Assembly (NCBI GenBank): GCA_965215855.1
Contig: CBDCER010000003.1
Coordinates: 1,054,001 to 1,118,000 of the forward strand
DNA: 64,000 nt
From: J027 sp965215855
GTDB taxonomy: Bacteria > Chloroflexota > Anaerolineae > Aggregatilineales > J027
Direction: 5' to 3'
The position numbers and the translations under genes are program-made. Under the pieces are notes generated by a model that saw only the letters and a program-made list of their open reading frames with translations, was not told where the DNA came from and made no database searches. Below, piece after piece: positions 35,664 to 42,712 of the stretch. How positions within the stretch are numbered: the first letter of the stretch is position 1; each line of letters starts with the position of its first letter.

Positions 35664-37706
35664 GTGCGACGACTTATTGCACTTATGATGATGTTTATGG
35701 TGACTGGTATCACTGTGCCACCCAATGTCCAGGCCAGCCTATACCTCGACAGGCATATAATCCCAACGCAATTGGGAGCCGACGTTATTAGTGACCGCAA
35801 TGCCGATGACGTAACCGAGTTAATGGTATTGGGACGCGGTGCAGCCAATGGTGCATCGTGGTCAGATGAATGGCTGGCGCTAGCGAGTTGGCGCGGCGTA
35901 TGGCTCTACGATGCAACTAACTTACAGTCAGAACCTCGTCTTCTCGGTGATTTACATACCCCCGCTCGTGATGTTTTGTTCAGTCCCGATGGAAGTCGGC
36001 TGGCGGTGACAGGTTATAGTTCCGGCGCGATACAACTCTGGGATGTGGCGACGGGTACACGATTGACTACTCTGGAAGGCCATGTCATCGTGTCCACGCT
36101 GGTTTTCAGTCCTGACAGTCAACGCCTGGCATCGGGAGACCGGATTGATAGCACCATCCGTCTATGGGATGTGGCGACGGGTGAACAACTAGCCGTCATT
36201 GAGGATCATCAGGACCGGATTGAGGCACTGACTTTCAGTCCCGATGGAAATCACCTGGCATCGGGCAGCCTTGATAGTCGCGTCGGACTATGGGACGGGC
36301 ATACCGGTGAGTATGTCGTCTGGTTTGAAGGTCACACCAGCGTCGTCTTTAGCATAACTTTCAGTCCAGATGGAGCACTTTTGGCTTCTGCCAGCGATGA
36401 TAGCACGGTGCGGTTGTGGGATGTGGAATCGGGTCAAAATGTGCGGATCTTGAGTGATGGCATTCGCTCTGTTTTTCACATCGTTTTTAGCCCTGATGGT
36501 TCTCAACTGGCGACAGCTTCCAATGATAGTCTGGTGCGGTTGTGGGAAGTGGAATCCGGTGAGTTGCAGTTTGCGCTGGAAGGCCATACCAGCGGTTTGC
36601 GCTCGGTATCTTTTAGCCCAGATGGTACGCTGTTGGCATCTGGACAGTTTCGAGCCTGGGGACAGGATAGCGGAACAGGCACGGTGCGGCTATGGAATAC
36701 GCACACCGGCGAGCCGGTTGCCGTGCTGCTCGATCATCTCTGGTCTGTTTCGCAACTGGTTTTCAGCCCTACCGGTCAACAGTTGATCGCCTTGAGCGAA
36801 GATGGCACGCTTCAGGTATGGGATGTTAACACACACGAGGCGCTTCCGGTGTTCTTGGGGCAATATGGCTGGGTTAATGGTGTGGCGTTTGGCTTGCATG
36901 GTGAACTGGCGGCGGCTGGTTCCGATGGTGTTGTACGCTTATACGATTCTCCCGTAGATGCCCCGCGTTTGTTGTTGGGACATACCGATTGGGTCTGGAC
37001 AGTAGCTTTCAGTCCTGATGGCAGTCTCTTGGCCTCGTCTGGCAAAGATAACACGATCCGGCTGTGGGACGTAGCGACGGGAGAGACCGTGCATGTTATG
37101 GAAAACCATCGCGACTGGATCAACAGCGTGACATTCAACATTGATGGCAGTCGTCTCTATTCGGCCAGTGACGATGGCTCGGTCGGCGTGTGGGATGTCG
37201 AGACGGGGCAAAATATCAGGATGCTGAACACGGTCAATCCAGTGTATGTGGTCGCCTTCAGTGCCGACGAAACCACGCTGGCGGCTGGGGGCAGTACCAC
37301 TTCGATCTGGCTGTGGGATACAACTATGGAGAGCGACCCGGTCCCCTTGCCCGGTCATACCCAATCTGTCAACACATTAGCTTTTACACCAGATGGCGTG
37401 GTGCTGGTCAGTGGTAGCAGTGATACGACCGTTCGCATTTGGGATCCTGGCGCGGATCGATTTGAGCTGTTGCGGGGCCACGCTGCAGCAGTATTGAGCG
37501 TCGCCGTCAGTCCTGATAGCCAATTGATCGCATCAGCCAGTGCCGATAACACGCTTCGATTGTGGAAGTTGGATAATGGTGCATCCCTGGCTGTGTTGGG
37601 CGGACATATGGCTATGGTCCGGGCCATTGTGTTTAATCCAGATGGAACGTTATTGGCTTCATCCAGCCCCGACGGAACTATCCGGCTATGGGGAATTGAT
37701 GAGTAG
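35664..37706 (+). CDS. Secreted WD40-repeat protein with 14 repeats (double beta-propeller)
   Basis: A signal peptide (RRLIALMMMFMVTGITVPPNVQA) is followed by 14 WD40 repeats, each close to 42 residues, with the pattern FSPDG, LASGS, RLWDVATG and a final GH or DH. Fourteen repeats would make two seven-bladed propellers. A partial strand (LALASWRGVWLYDA) before the first repeat could close the ring. The GTG at 35664, with AAGGA upstream, is chosen because it gives the signal peptide; the frame is open back to 35601, inside the EamA gene. It probably acts as an extracytoplasmic protein-binding scaffold. The link to the riboswitch-controlled transporter is positional only. Confidence 0.85.
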   Translation: MRRLIALMMMFMVTGITVPPNVQASLYLDRHIIPTQLGADVISDRNADDVTELMVLGRGAANGASWSDEWLALASWRGVWLYDATNLQSEPRLLGDLHTPARDVLFSPDGSRLAVTGYSSGAIQLWDVATGTRLTTLEGHVIVSTLVFSPDSQRLASGDRIDSTIRLWDVATGEQLAVIEDHQDRIEALTFSPDGNHLASGSLDSRVGLWDGHTGEYVVWFEGHTSVVFSITFSPDGALLASASDDSTVRLWDVESGQNVRILSDGIRSVFHIVFSPDGSQLATASNDSLVRLWEVESGELQFALEGHTSGLRSVSFSPDGTLLASGQFRAWGQDSGTGTVRLWNTHTGEPVAVLLDHLWSVSQLVFSPTGQQLIALSEDGTLQVWDVNTHEALPVFLGQYGWVNGVAFGLHGELAAAGSDGVVRLYDSPVDAPRLLLGHTDWVWTVAFSPDGSLLASSGKDNTIRLWDVATGETVHVMENHRDWINSVTFNIDGSRLYSASDDGSVGVWDVETGQNIRMLNTVNPVYVVAFSADETTLAAGGSTTSIWLWDTTMESDPVPLPGHTQSVNTLAFTPDGVVLVSGSSDTTVRIWDPGADRFELLRGHAAAVLSVAVSPDSQLIASASADNTLRLWKLDNGASLAVLGGHMAMVRAIVFNPDGTLLASSSPDGTIRLWGIDE

Positions 37707-37708
37707 TT

Positions 37709-38479
37709 CTATTTGGCAAGTGATGGTGATGCTTCGTTCTGGCGATCCGCTGGCTTTAGTTTACGGTGTCGCCATCGCACCTGAAACACTCGTAGGGCTG
37801 CTTCATGAGCAATTCTGAAGCTCATTTTCGACTCGCCGATTTCTCGATCTGGAAAATAGATCGGGATTTCGGTTACGCGATATCCCATCTTCAGCGCCAC
37901 ATAACTCGTCTCGACTTGGAAAACGTAGCCGTTGGAGCGAATGCGCTCTAGACCTAGCCCTACCAGAGTCTCGCGCCGCCACAATTTAAAACCTCCGGTC
38001 ATATCCCGAATAGGTGTACCGAGAATAATGCGTACATAAATACTGTTGGCGAACCAGGTCAATAATTTGCGCCACCAGGCCCAGCTTTCATCCACGCCGC
38101 CGCCTTTAGCAAAGCGCGATCCCAGTACCATATCATAGTCTTTTACCTTCTCGACCATTTGGGGAATGTAATGCGGTTGATGAGAGAAATCGCAATCCAT
38201 CTGCAAAACAAGTTCGGCTCCATCTGCGATAGCTTGCAAAAAACCAGCGATATATGCCTTACCCAACCCCTCTTTTGCAGTACGATGCAACACTCGAACG
38301 CGACCAGGGAACTCTGTCGCCAGATCGTTGGCAATGTCGCCCGTTCCATCTGGCGAGTTGTCATCAACGATCAGGATGGACAGGGTGGTGTCTGGGATGT
38401 CTAGTGACAATAACGCCTGCGCCATCCGCGGTAAATTTTCGGCCTCATTATACGTCGGGAGGACGACGGTTAGTTCCAT
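37709..38479 (-). CDS. Polyprenol-phosphate mannose/hexose synthase (DPM1-like GT2)
   Basis: The 256-residue GT-A enzyme has LTVVLPTYNEAENLP at the start, ILIVDDNSPDGTG (nucleotide site), GLGKAYIAGF, QMDCDFSHQP (DxD metal site), GSRFAKGGGV, IRDMTGGFKLWRRE and the EIPIYFPDREIGESKMS end. All are diagnostic of bacterial DPM1/Ppm1 synthases. It would make polyprenyl-phosphate-mannose at the inner membrane face as donor for GT-C enzymes such as those in this window. Start: ATG 38479, or the TTG just before it at 38482. It follows the 105-residue gene by about 30 bp. Confidence 0.92.
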   Translation of the reverse strand: MELTVVLPTYNEAENLPRMAQALLSLDIPDTTLSILIVDDNSPDGTGDIANDLATEFPGRVRVLHRTAKEGLGKAYIAGFLQAIADGAELVLQMDCDFSHQPHYIPQMVEKVKDYDMVLGSRFAKGGGVDESWAWWRKLLTWFANSIYVRIILGTPIRDMTGGFKLWRRETLVGLGLERIRSNGYVFQVETSYVALKMGYRVTEIPIYFPDREIGESKMSFRIAHEAALRVFQVRWRHRKLKPADRQNEASPSLAK

Positions 38480-38509
38480 CAAAAGGAATGCCTCAATCCA
38501 ACAGGAAAA

Positions 38510-38827
38510 TTAAAGTTGAAAACCACCACGATAGGGGATGGTTTTGCGGCTATAGTTTTCGGTATAATTCAAGAATGTATCTTCTAGCTCTCTGAACTTC
38601 TCACTTGCCAGCGCAACGCGCACCACTTCCATGGATTCCGCGACAAATTCAGCCAGCCGCAGCGGATATTCGCCCCACATAGTTTGGTGAACATCCACCA
38701 TATATAATCCCAGGTCACGCAGGCCAGGCACAAATTCTGCTTTCACGAACCGGTAATACATTTCCTGCGATTCGGGCACAATATCATAGGTCATCAAGAT
38801 TTTGTATTTGGGGCGGATTCTAATCAT
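38510..38827 (-). CDS. Small protein of unknown function (105 aa, ferredoxin-like fold?)
   Basis: I recognise no named family. The arrangement YKILMTYDIVPES, then a helix with VKAEFVPGLRDLG, LYMVDVHQTMWGEYP, and a helix VVRVALASEKFRELEDTFLNY ending in a basic strand, suggests a dimeric alpha-beta barrel of the antibiotic-monooxygenase or NIPSNAP type. It probably shares a transcript with the DPM1-like gene 30 bp downstream. Confidence 0.7.
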   Translation of the reverse strand: MIRIRPKYKILMTYDIVPESQEMYYRFVKAEFVPGLRDLGLYMVDVHQTMWGEYPLRLAEFVAESMEVVRVALASEKFRELEDTFLNYTENYSRKTIPYRGGFQL

Positions 38828-38948
38828 CGCACATTATCACGGCGCAATGGGTACGCCGACCTCCTTCATCGCTTGCGGGTGGAGTGAGTGATGAGCCAGG
38901 AGCAATTTGATTGCTTCCCGCAGAATTATACCACACCCTGCAGATGGA

Positions 38949-38997
38949 TTTTGACGCGGTTTTTACTGAGCGTTGGTTTCAGCCCAGCGCGTCAAAA
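38949..38997. repeat. Perfect 10-bp inverted repeat with 29-nt loop
   Basis: TTTTGACGCG (38949-38958) and CGCGTCAAAA (38988-38997) are exact inverted copies. The loop holds a smaller CTGA/TCAG stem. The repeat sits in the 252-bp gap between two minus-strand genes, which otherwise holds only a terminator-like hairpin. It could be an operator, part of a small RNA or an element end; it is not explained by neighbouring genes. Confidence 0.5.
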
Positions 38998-39015
38998 ACG
39001 GCGTATTACCTATGA

Positions 39016-39042
39016 GTCGAAAGGGCAGCCTGATGACTGCCC
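39016..39042 (-). terminator. Likely rho-independent terminator of the secreted-protein gene
   Basis: On the minus strand, GGGCAG (39042-39037) and CTGCCC (39028-39023) form a 6-bp stem with an 8-base loop, followed by a short T-rich run. It lies 38 bp after the stop of the gene at 39080-40117. The T tract is short, so termination may be incomplete. Confidence 0.5.
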
Positions 39043-39079
39043 TCGATGTTTCTAAGGATTAAATTTGGGACGAATGACG

Positions 39080-40117
39080 TTATTCTTCGGCCTCACCTGG
39101 CACGGTAATTTCAAACTCATCCCCAATATCGTCATAGCTAATTGTGGTGGTGCTTTCGAGATACAAATCCAACGGCACGTCCCCTGTGGCCTCCGAGGTA
39201 AATTCGGTGCCCACATAGGTTACCTGCCGGTTCTCGATCAGACGCTCGCCAATGATTAGCTCGGTCTGCACACTATTCAGCAAATAAACGTCGTCGTCAA
39301 CCTCTATCGTGACGGTTTGGACTATCGTCATCCCATCAAACAATTGCTGCAACATGAGGTTAACATCAAGGTTCCCATCCACCGACTCCGTATTGAGCAA
39401 CGTGTCCATTCCCATTGCTTCGAGCATAGTGTCTGGCCTCAATTCGATTTCAAAAATCAGCACATCGCTATCTTCAGAATCAGCTTGGCTGATATTTTCA
39501 ACCATATCTGGAGTCAACTGGGGTACGCTGCTGATATTGACCACCGTATCAATGTTAAATTCGTTCAGGATCGCCAGCTCAAGATCAGCCGATGCCAGGG
39601 TCAGATACTCCATATAAGTGGTCAATTGATCCGGCGGCACAGACATATTGACCCAGGCAGTTGGGAGGGCTTCATTTTGATTTTGTGCCCCTTCCACGTT
39701 ATCAACCTGCAGATACAAATTGCCGTCAACCAGCCTGAGATTGACTAACACGGCCTGTTCCACCTGTGAACGCTCTTGCTCATTGATATACGATAAATTG
39801 GTCTGAGCAATTGCCACTTCCACCGCATCGGGGCCACCCTGACCAATATGCACCCGGCCATCTCTAAACTCACGCTCGGTGGTGCGATGTAGGCTGGCCC
39901 GGCGGGCTCCAACACCACTGCCGATAATTTGCAATTCACTCTGACTGGCCGTAAAGGTATAGTATTCCGCGCTCCGTAAATGGTCGTAAGCCGCGATGAC
40001 GATGGCTGTCATTTCTTCAGGCGTCAATTCATCAGTCCCCTCTTGCGCCTGGGCGGGCAAGGTGACCAGTGCCATCAACACAACGAGCGCGATAATAAAC
40101 CATTTTTGTTTCTGCAT
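39080..40117 (-). CDS. Secreted protein of unknown function (LppX/LolA-like fold?)
   Basis: The 345-residue product has a signal peptide (WFIIALVVLMALVTLPAQAQ, cut near residue 24). A mature domain follows, rich in strands and acidic residues, with repeated hydrophobic/polar strands (LRLVDGNLYLQVDNV, DVLIFEIELRP, VQTVTIEVDDDVYLL). The order, with YTFTASQSELQ early and a long convex sheet, resembles LppX/LprG or LolA-type lipid-binding shells, but I cannot confirm it. A strong AAGGAGA ribosome site lies before ATG 40117. It appears monocistronic. Confidence 0.78.
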   Translation of the reverse strand: MQKQKWFIIALVVLMALVTLPAQAQEGTDELTPEEMTAIVIAAYDHLRSAEYYTFTASQSELQIIGSGVGARRASLHRTTEREFRDGRVHIGQGGPDAVEVAIAQTNLSYINEQERSQVEQAVLVNLRLVDGNLYLQVDNVEGAQNQNEALPTAWVNMSVPPDQLTTYMEYLTLASADLELAILNEFNIDTVVNISSVPQLTPDMVENISQADSEDSDVLIFEIELRPDTMLEAMGMDTLLNTESVDGNLDVNLMLQQLFDGMTIVQTVTIEVDDDVYLLNSVQTELIIGERLIENRQVTYVGTEFTSEATGDVPLDLYLESTTTISYDDIGDEFEITVPGEAEE

Positions 40118-40250
40118 TCCTAAATCTCCTTAAATCGAAGGCAGGTGTTTGGGAGAGAATGTACACAAAAAAACGCTAAAGTTCAAATTTCTCCTCACCT
40201 ATAATACTCGCAAAATAGCTTAAAGATCAGTGCGAAATGATATAATTAGT

Positions 40251-40400
40251 GTGACTACTCTCCACGCATCAATGCGGGGGCTTCTACCGGTCTTAGCCCG
40301 ACGGACGCTAGCCCACGTCCGAGAATATTCAAGGCTGCATTCAGGTCGCGATCTAACTGAAGACCACAATGGGGACACTCATGGACACGCACGGACAACG
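40251..40400 (-). ncRNA. Candidate omega (reRNA) guide RNA of the TnpB element
   Basis: In TnpB systems the guide scaffold is transcribed from the 3' end of tnpB through the right end, and the guide is the flank just outside. Here the conserved right end GCATTGATGC hairpin and terminal AGTCAC lie at 40251-40285. The guide would begin with ACTAATTATATC at 40250 and below. The 5' limit is only estimated. Confidence 0.42.
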
Positions 40401-41397
40401 TTTTGGGGACACGCTCGCCACAGCCAGAACAATCTTGCGTTGTACCTTTGGGGTTGATGCGTACCACACGCCGACCAGCACTCGCAGCCTTGTACGTCGT
40501 GTATTGTACGAATCGGCCCCGGGCCACATCCGCGATGTTGCAATTAATGGGTCGGTAGCCGTTGCTTTGCATATCCACAATGTCGAGGTCTTCAAACACA
40601 ATCAAGCTAAAGCGATTGACGAGTTGGCAGCTTTCCTGATGGGAAAAGTCATTGCGCCGGTTGGCCGCCCGCCGGTAGGCATGACGCAATGTCCGCACGA
40701 CCTTGCGCCGTTCGGGACTGCCCTTGGCATAACGTTCTTTCTTGCGCTGCAAACGGGCGATGTCTCGCTCATCGCGTTTCATCCAACGTTGGCGCGGGAT
40801 CGCCTCGCCAGTGGACAGCATGGCGAAGGTTTTCAAACCCAGGTCAATCCCTACCACTTCATCACTCGCTGGCAAGGGGTGGGGTTCAACTTCGCACGAA
40901 AAGCAGACGCACCAGTTGCCCAGTCCATCACGGCGGATCGTGACCGTCTTAATGACACCCACGATGGGCCGGTGCAGATTGACCCGCACCCTGCCAATCT
41001 TTGATAGGTACAACTCACACCCGTCCAGCTGCACGCCATTGCCATACTGCGGATAAGTCAGGCTGTTGTACCATCCCCGTCCTTTGAAACGCGGATACCC
41101 CGGATCTTCACCCGCTTGCACCCGCCGAAAGAAGGCTTGAAACGCCAGATCCACCCGCACCTGCACATTCTGTATCACTTGCGAGTGTACTCGCTTCAGT
41201 TCCGGGCGAGCCACCTTCCAGCCCGGCAACAGCTTCTGCGTCTCATATAACGACAGGCTCACGCCCGTTTGCTCATAGCTGCGCTTGCGGGTCGCCAGCG
41301 TTTCATTGTACACCCAGCGACATTGATCAAGCGTCTCCTCAAGCTGACGCCGTTGCGCTTTGGTCGGTTTCAGACGGTACTTGTAGGTCAATCGCAT
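40255..41397 (-). CDS. tnpB: TnpB RNA-guided endonuclease
   Basis: The 380-residue protein has the N-terminal OrfB/HTH_16 segment (YKYRLKPTKAQRRQLEETL, then CRWVYNETLA). The complete RuvC-like nuclease is present: Asp in VGIDLGLK, Glu in IVFEDLDI and Asp in DRDLNAALNIL. A zinc ribbon (CSGCG, then CPHCG) lies between the last two. All three catalytic acids and four cysteines are present, so the nuclease should be active. A -10-like TATTAT lies only 10 bases before the ATG, so the message may be nearly leaderless. It would cut DNA matching its guide next to a short TTAC-type motif. Confidence 0.93.
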   Translation of the reverse strand: MRLTYKYRLKPTKAQRRQLEETLDQCRWVYNETLATRKRSYEQTGVSLSLYETQKLLPGWKVARPELKRVHSQVIQNVQVRVDLAFQAFFRRVQAGEDPGYPRFKGRGWYNSLTYPQYGNGVQLDGCELYLSKIGRVRVNLHRPIVGVIKTVTIRRDGLGNWCVCFSCEVEPHPLPASDEVVGIDLGLKTFAMLSTGEAIPRQRWMKRDERDIARLQRKKERYAKGSPERRKVVRTLRHAYRRAANRRNDFSHQESCQLVNRFSLIVFEDLDIVDMQSNGYRPINCNIADVARGRFVQYTTYKAASAGRRVVRINPKGTTQDCSGCGERVPKTLSVRVHECPHCGLQLDRDLNAALNILGRGLASVGLRPVEAPALMRGE

Positions 41398-41526
41398 AGG
41401 CTTGAGTATAATACAAGCAGGCTGTTTTTTCGATCTTGTCTTTACGCTTTAATATCCCCATTGCTAAAGCAAGGGGCTTTACGGCGCTTTTTCGGTAAAC
41501 CAATGATGATGTAGGAGGTCAGGGTG

Positions 41527-42132
41527 ATGCTGATGCTCCCCGAAAACCAATCGTTTGTGCGCTATCTGCGGTTGTATACGTTGCACGCCGTTGAGCAAAC
41601 TGCCACTCACCAGCGTATCCTACAGGCGCGAGTGACCACCGTGCGCTATGTTTTCCAACCACTATCGCGTGAACTGAATCAGGATTGGCAGACAGACGCT
41701 AGTCAGAGTGTTGATAAAGCCCGATCCATCATAATCCCGCGCCTCCACAACCTATTAGATGACGACACGGAATGGCAACATCTGTTGCATGAGACTGATC
41801 GCTGGCAACCTTATTTGGAACTAAGACGGGCTGGTGCGATGCCTTCCATTCCGCAAATACCCGCATCAAAGCCAGTGAGCCGGTTAGGACGGGCCGAACG
41901 CTGGTTACAAATCACCAAAACAGCGTTGGAAGTCGCCAACACGGGATTGGTGTTGTGGCAAAGTTGGCGACGCTTCCAAGACGAACGTCGTCTGTTGCAA
42001 GACTCCATCCGCGCCATGCTGACCGGTGGTGAACGTGCCCTGGATCATGCACTGGAACCAGGGTTTATACAGGGATACTTGGCTGAACACGGCGATGATC
42101 CCGCTTATGATGCAATTTTTGAAGAGGATTGA
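41527..42132 (+). CDS. Protein of unknown function (201 aa)
   Basis: No family recognised. The protein is helical and has no signal peptide. A central Pro-rich linker (MPSIPQIPASKPVSR) separates two helical parts. A moderately hydrophobic segment (ALEVANTGLVLWQSWRRF) could be a short membrane-associated helix. AGGAGGT eight bases before the ATG supports the start; a GTG three bases upstream is an alternative. It is followed 10 bp later by the Arg-rich membrane protein, and the two probably act together. Confidence 0.68.
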   Translation: MLMLPENQSFVRYLRLYTLHAVEQTATHQRILQARVTTVRYVFQPLSRELNQDWQTDASQSVDKARSIIIPRLHNLLDDDTEWQHLLHETDRWQPYLELRRAGAMPSIPQIPASKPVSRLGRAERWLQITKTALEVANTGLVLWQSWRRFQDERRLLQDSIRAMLTGGERALDHALEPGFIQGYLAEHGDDPAYDAIFEED

Positions 42133-42142
42133 GAACACACCT

Positions 42143-42658
42143 ATGGCCGACTATCCGTACTATGATGAAGACCCCAAGCGCCGTGCCAGACGTCGTCGCC
42201 GCCGGAATATGGAAGATGATGGCTGGGGCATGGCAGCTGATGGCGATTTCCATGATGGCGATATGGGGGATATTGAAGACTGGGCCGCTGGTATGGTGGA
42301 TGAAGAAGGTCGCCGCGAACAATTCTATAATCCGGATCGTTATGATGATGAACCGGTAGTGAGTGGCGACTATCCACGTAGCCGCTATTTTCGTGAAAAA
42401 GAGATGGAACGCCGTCACCAGTCACCATCGCCTGATCCTCGCCGAGGATTGGATCCAGTTGAACGGGCGGTGGGGTTGATGGATCGCCTCAATCGCCGTA
42501 CTAGCTACGCCCCAGCCCCACCATTAGATCAGGCGGCGCGGTCAAAACGCCGCCCTGATTCAAGCCAAATCAATGCAACAGCGATCTTGGTGATGTTGAT
42601 GATGTTGACGGCGATATGCAGTTGTGTGGCGCTCCTTTTATACATAGTCTTCGGTTAA
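42143..42658 (+). CDS. Tail-anchored-like membrane protein with Asp- and Arg-rich head (171 aa)
   Basis: No family recognised. A strongly charged cytoplasmic part (DPKRRARRRRRRNMEDDGWG, then Asp/Gly-rich repeats) leads to a single C-terminal membrane helix (AILVMLMMLTAICSCVALLL). The ATG at 42143 lies 10 bp after the previous stop; the frame is open further upstream but antisense-like and inside the previous gene. The charge pattern suggests binding to nucleic acid or phospholipid at the membrane. Confidence 0.7.
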   Translation: MADYPYYDEDPKRRARRRRRRNMEDDGWGMAADGDFHDGDMGDIEDWAAGMVDEEGRREQFYNPDRYDDEPVVSGDYPRSRYFREKEMERRHQSPSPDPRRGLDPVERAVGLMDRLNRRTSYAPAPPLDQAARSKRRPDSSQINATAILVMLMMLTAICSCVALLLYIVFG

Positions 42659-42712
42659 ACTAAAGACTATAATAATCTTAACTGACGATAGCTACGCGCA
42701 GAGATAATCGAC

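Larger units (their letters stand above)
40251..41494 (-). mobile_element. IS200/IS605-group element with tnpB only (IS1341-like)
   Basis: In the element's own orientation (minus strand), the left flank TTAC is followed at 41494 by a subterminal imperfect hairpin (CCCCATTGCT/AGCAAGGGG, 41456-41476), then tnpB. The right end contains GCCCCCGCATTGATGCGTGG and finishes with GTAGTCAC at 40251. Subterminal hairpins, a 3' end in TCAC and no target duplication are characteristic of single-strand Y1-type transposition. No tnpA is present, so mobility would need a transposase in trans. The left boundary is less sure than the right. Confidence 0.65.

Noticed and set aside
35940..37700. Repeated DNA motifs (CTATGGGATGTGGCGACGGG-like) that might be a DNA repeat array
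   Set aside because: The period matches WD40 repeats of about 42 codons, and the similarity follows the protein pattern, so this is coding repetition.
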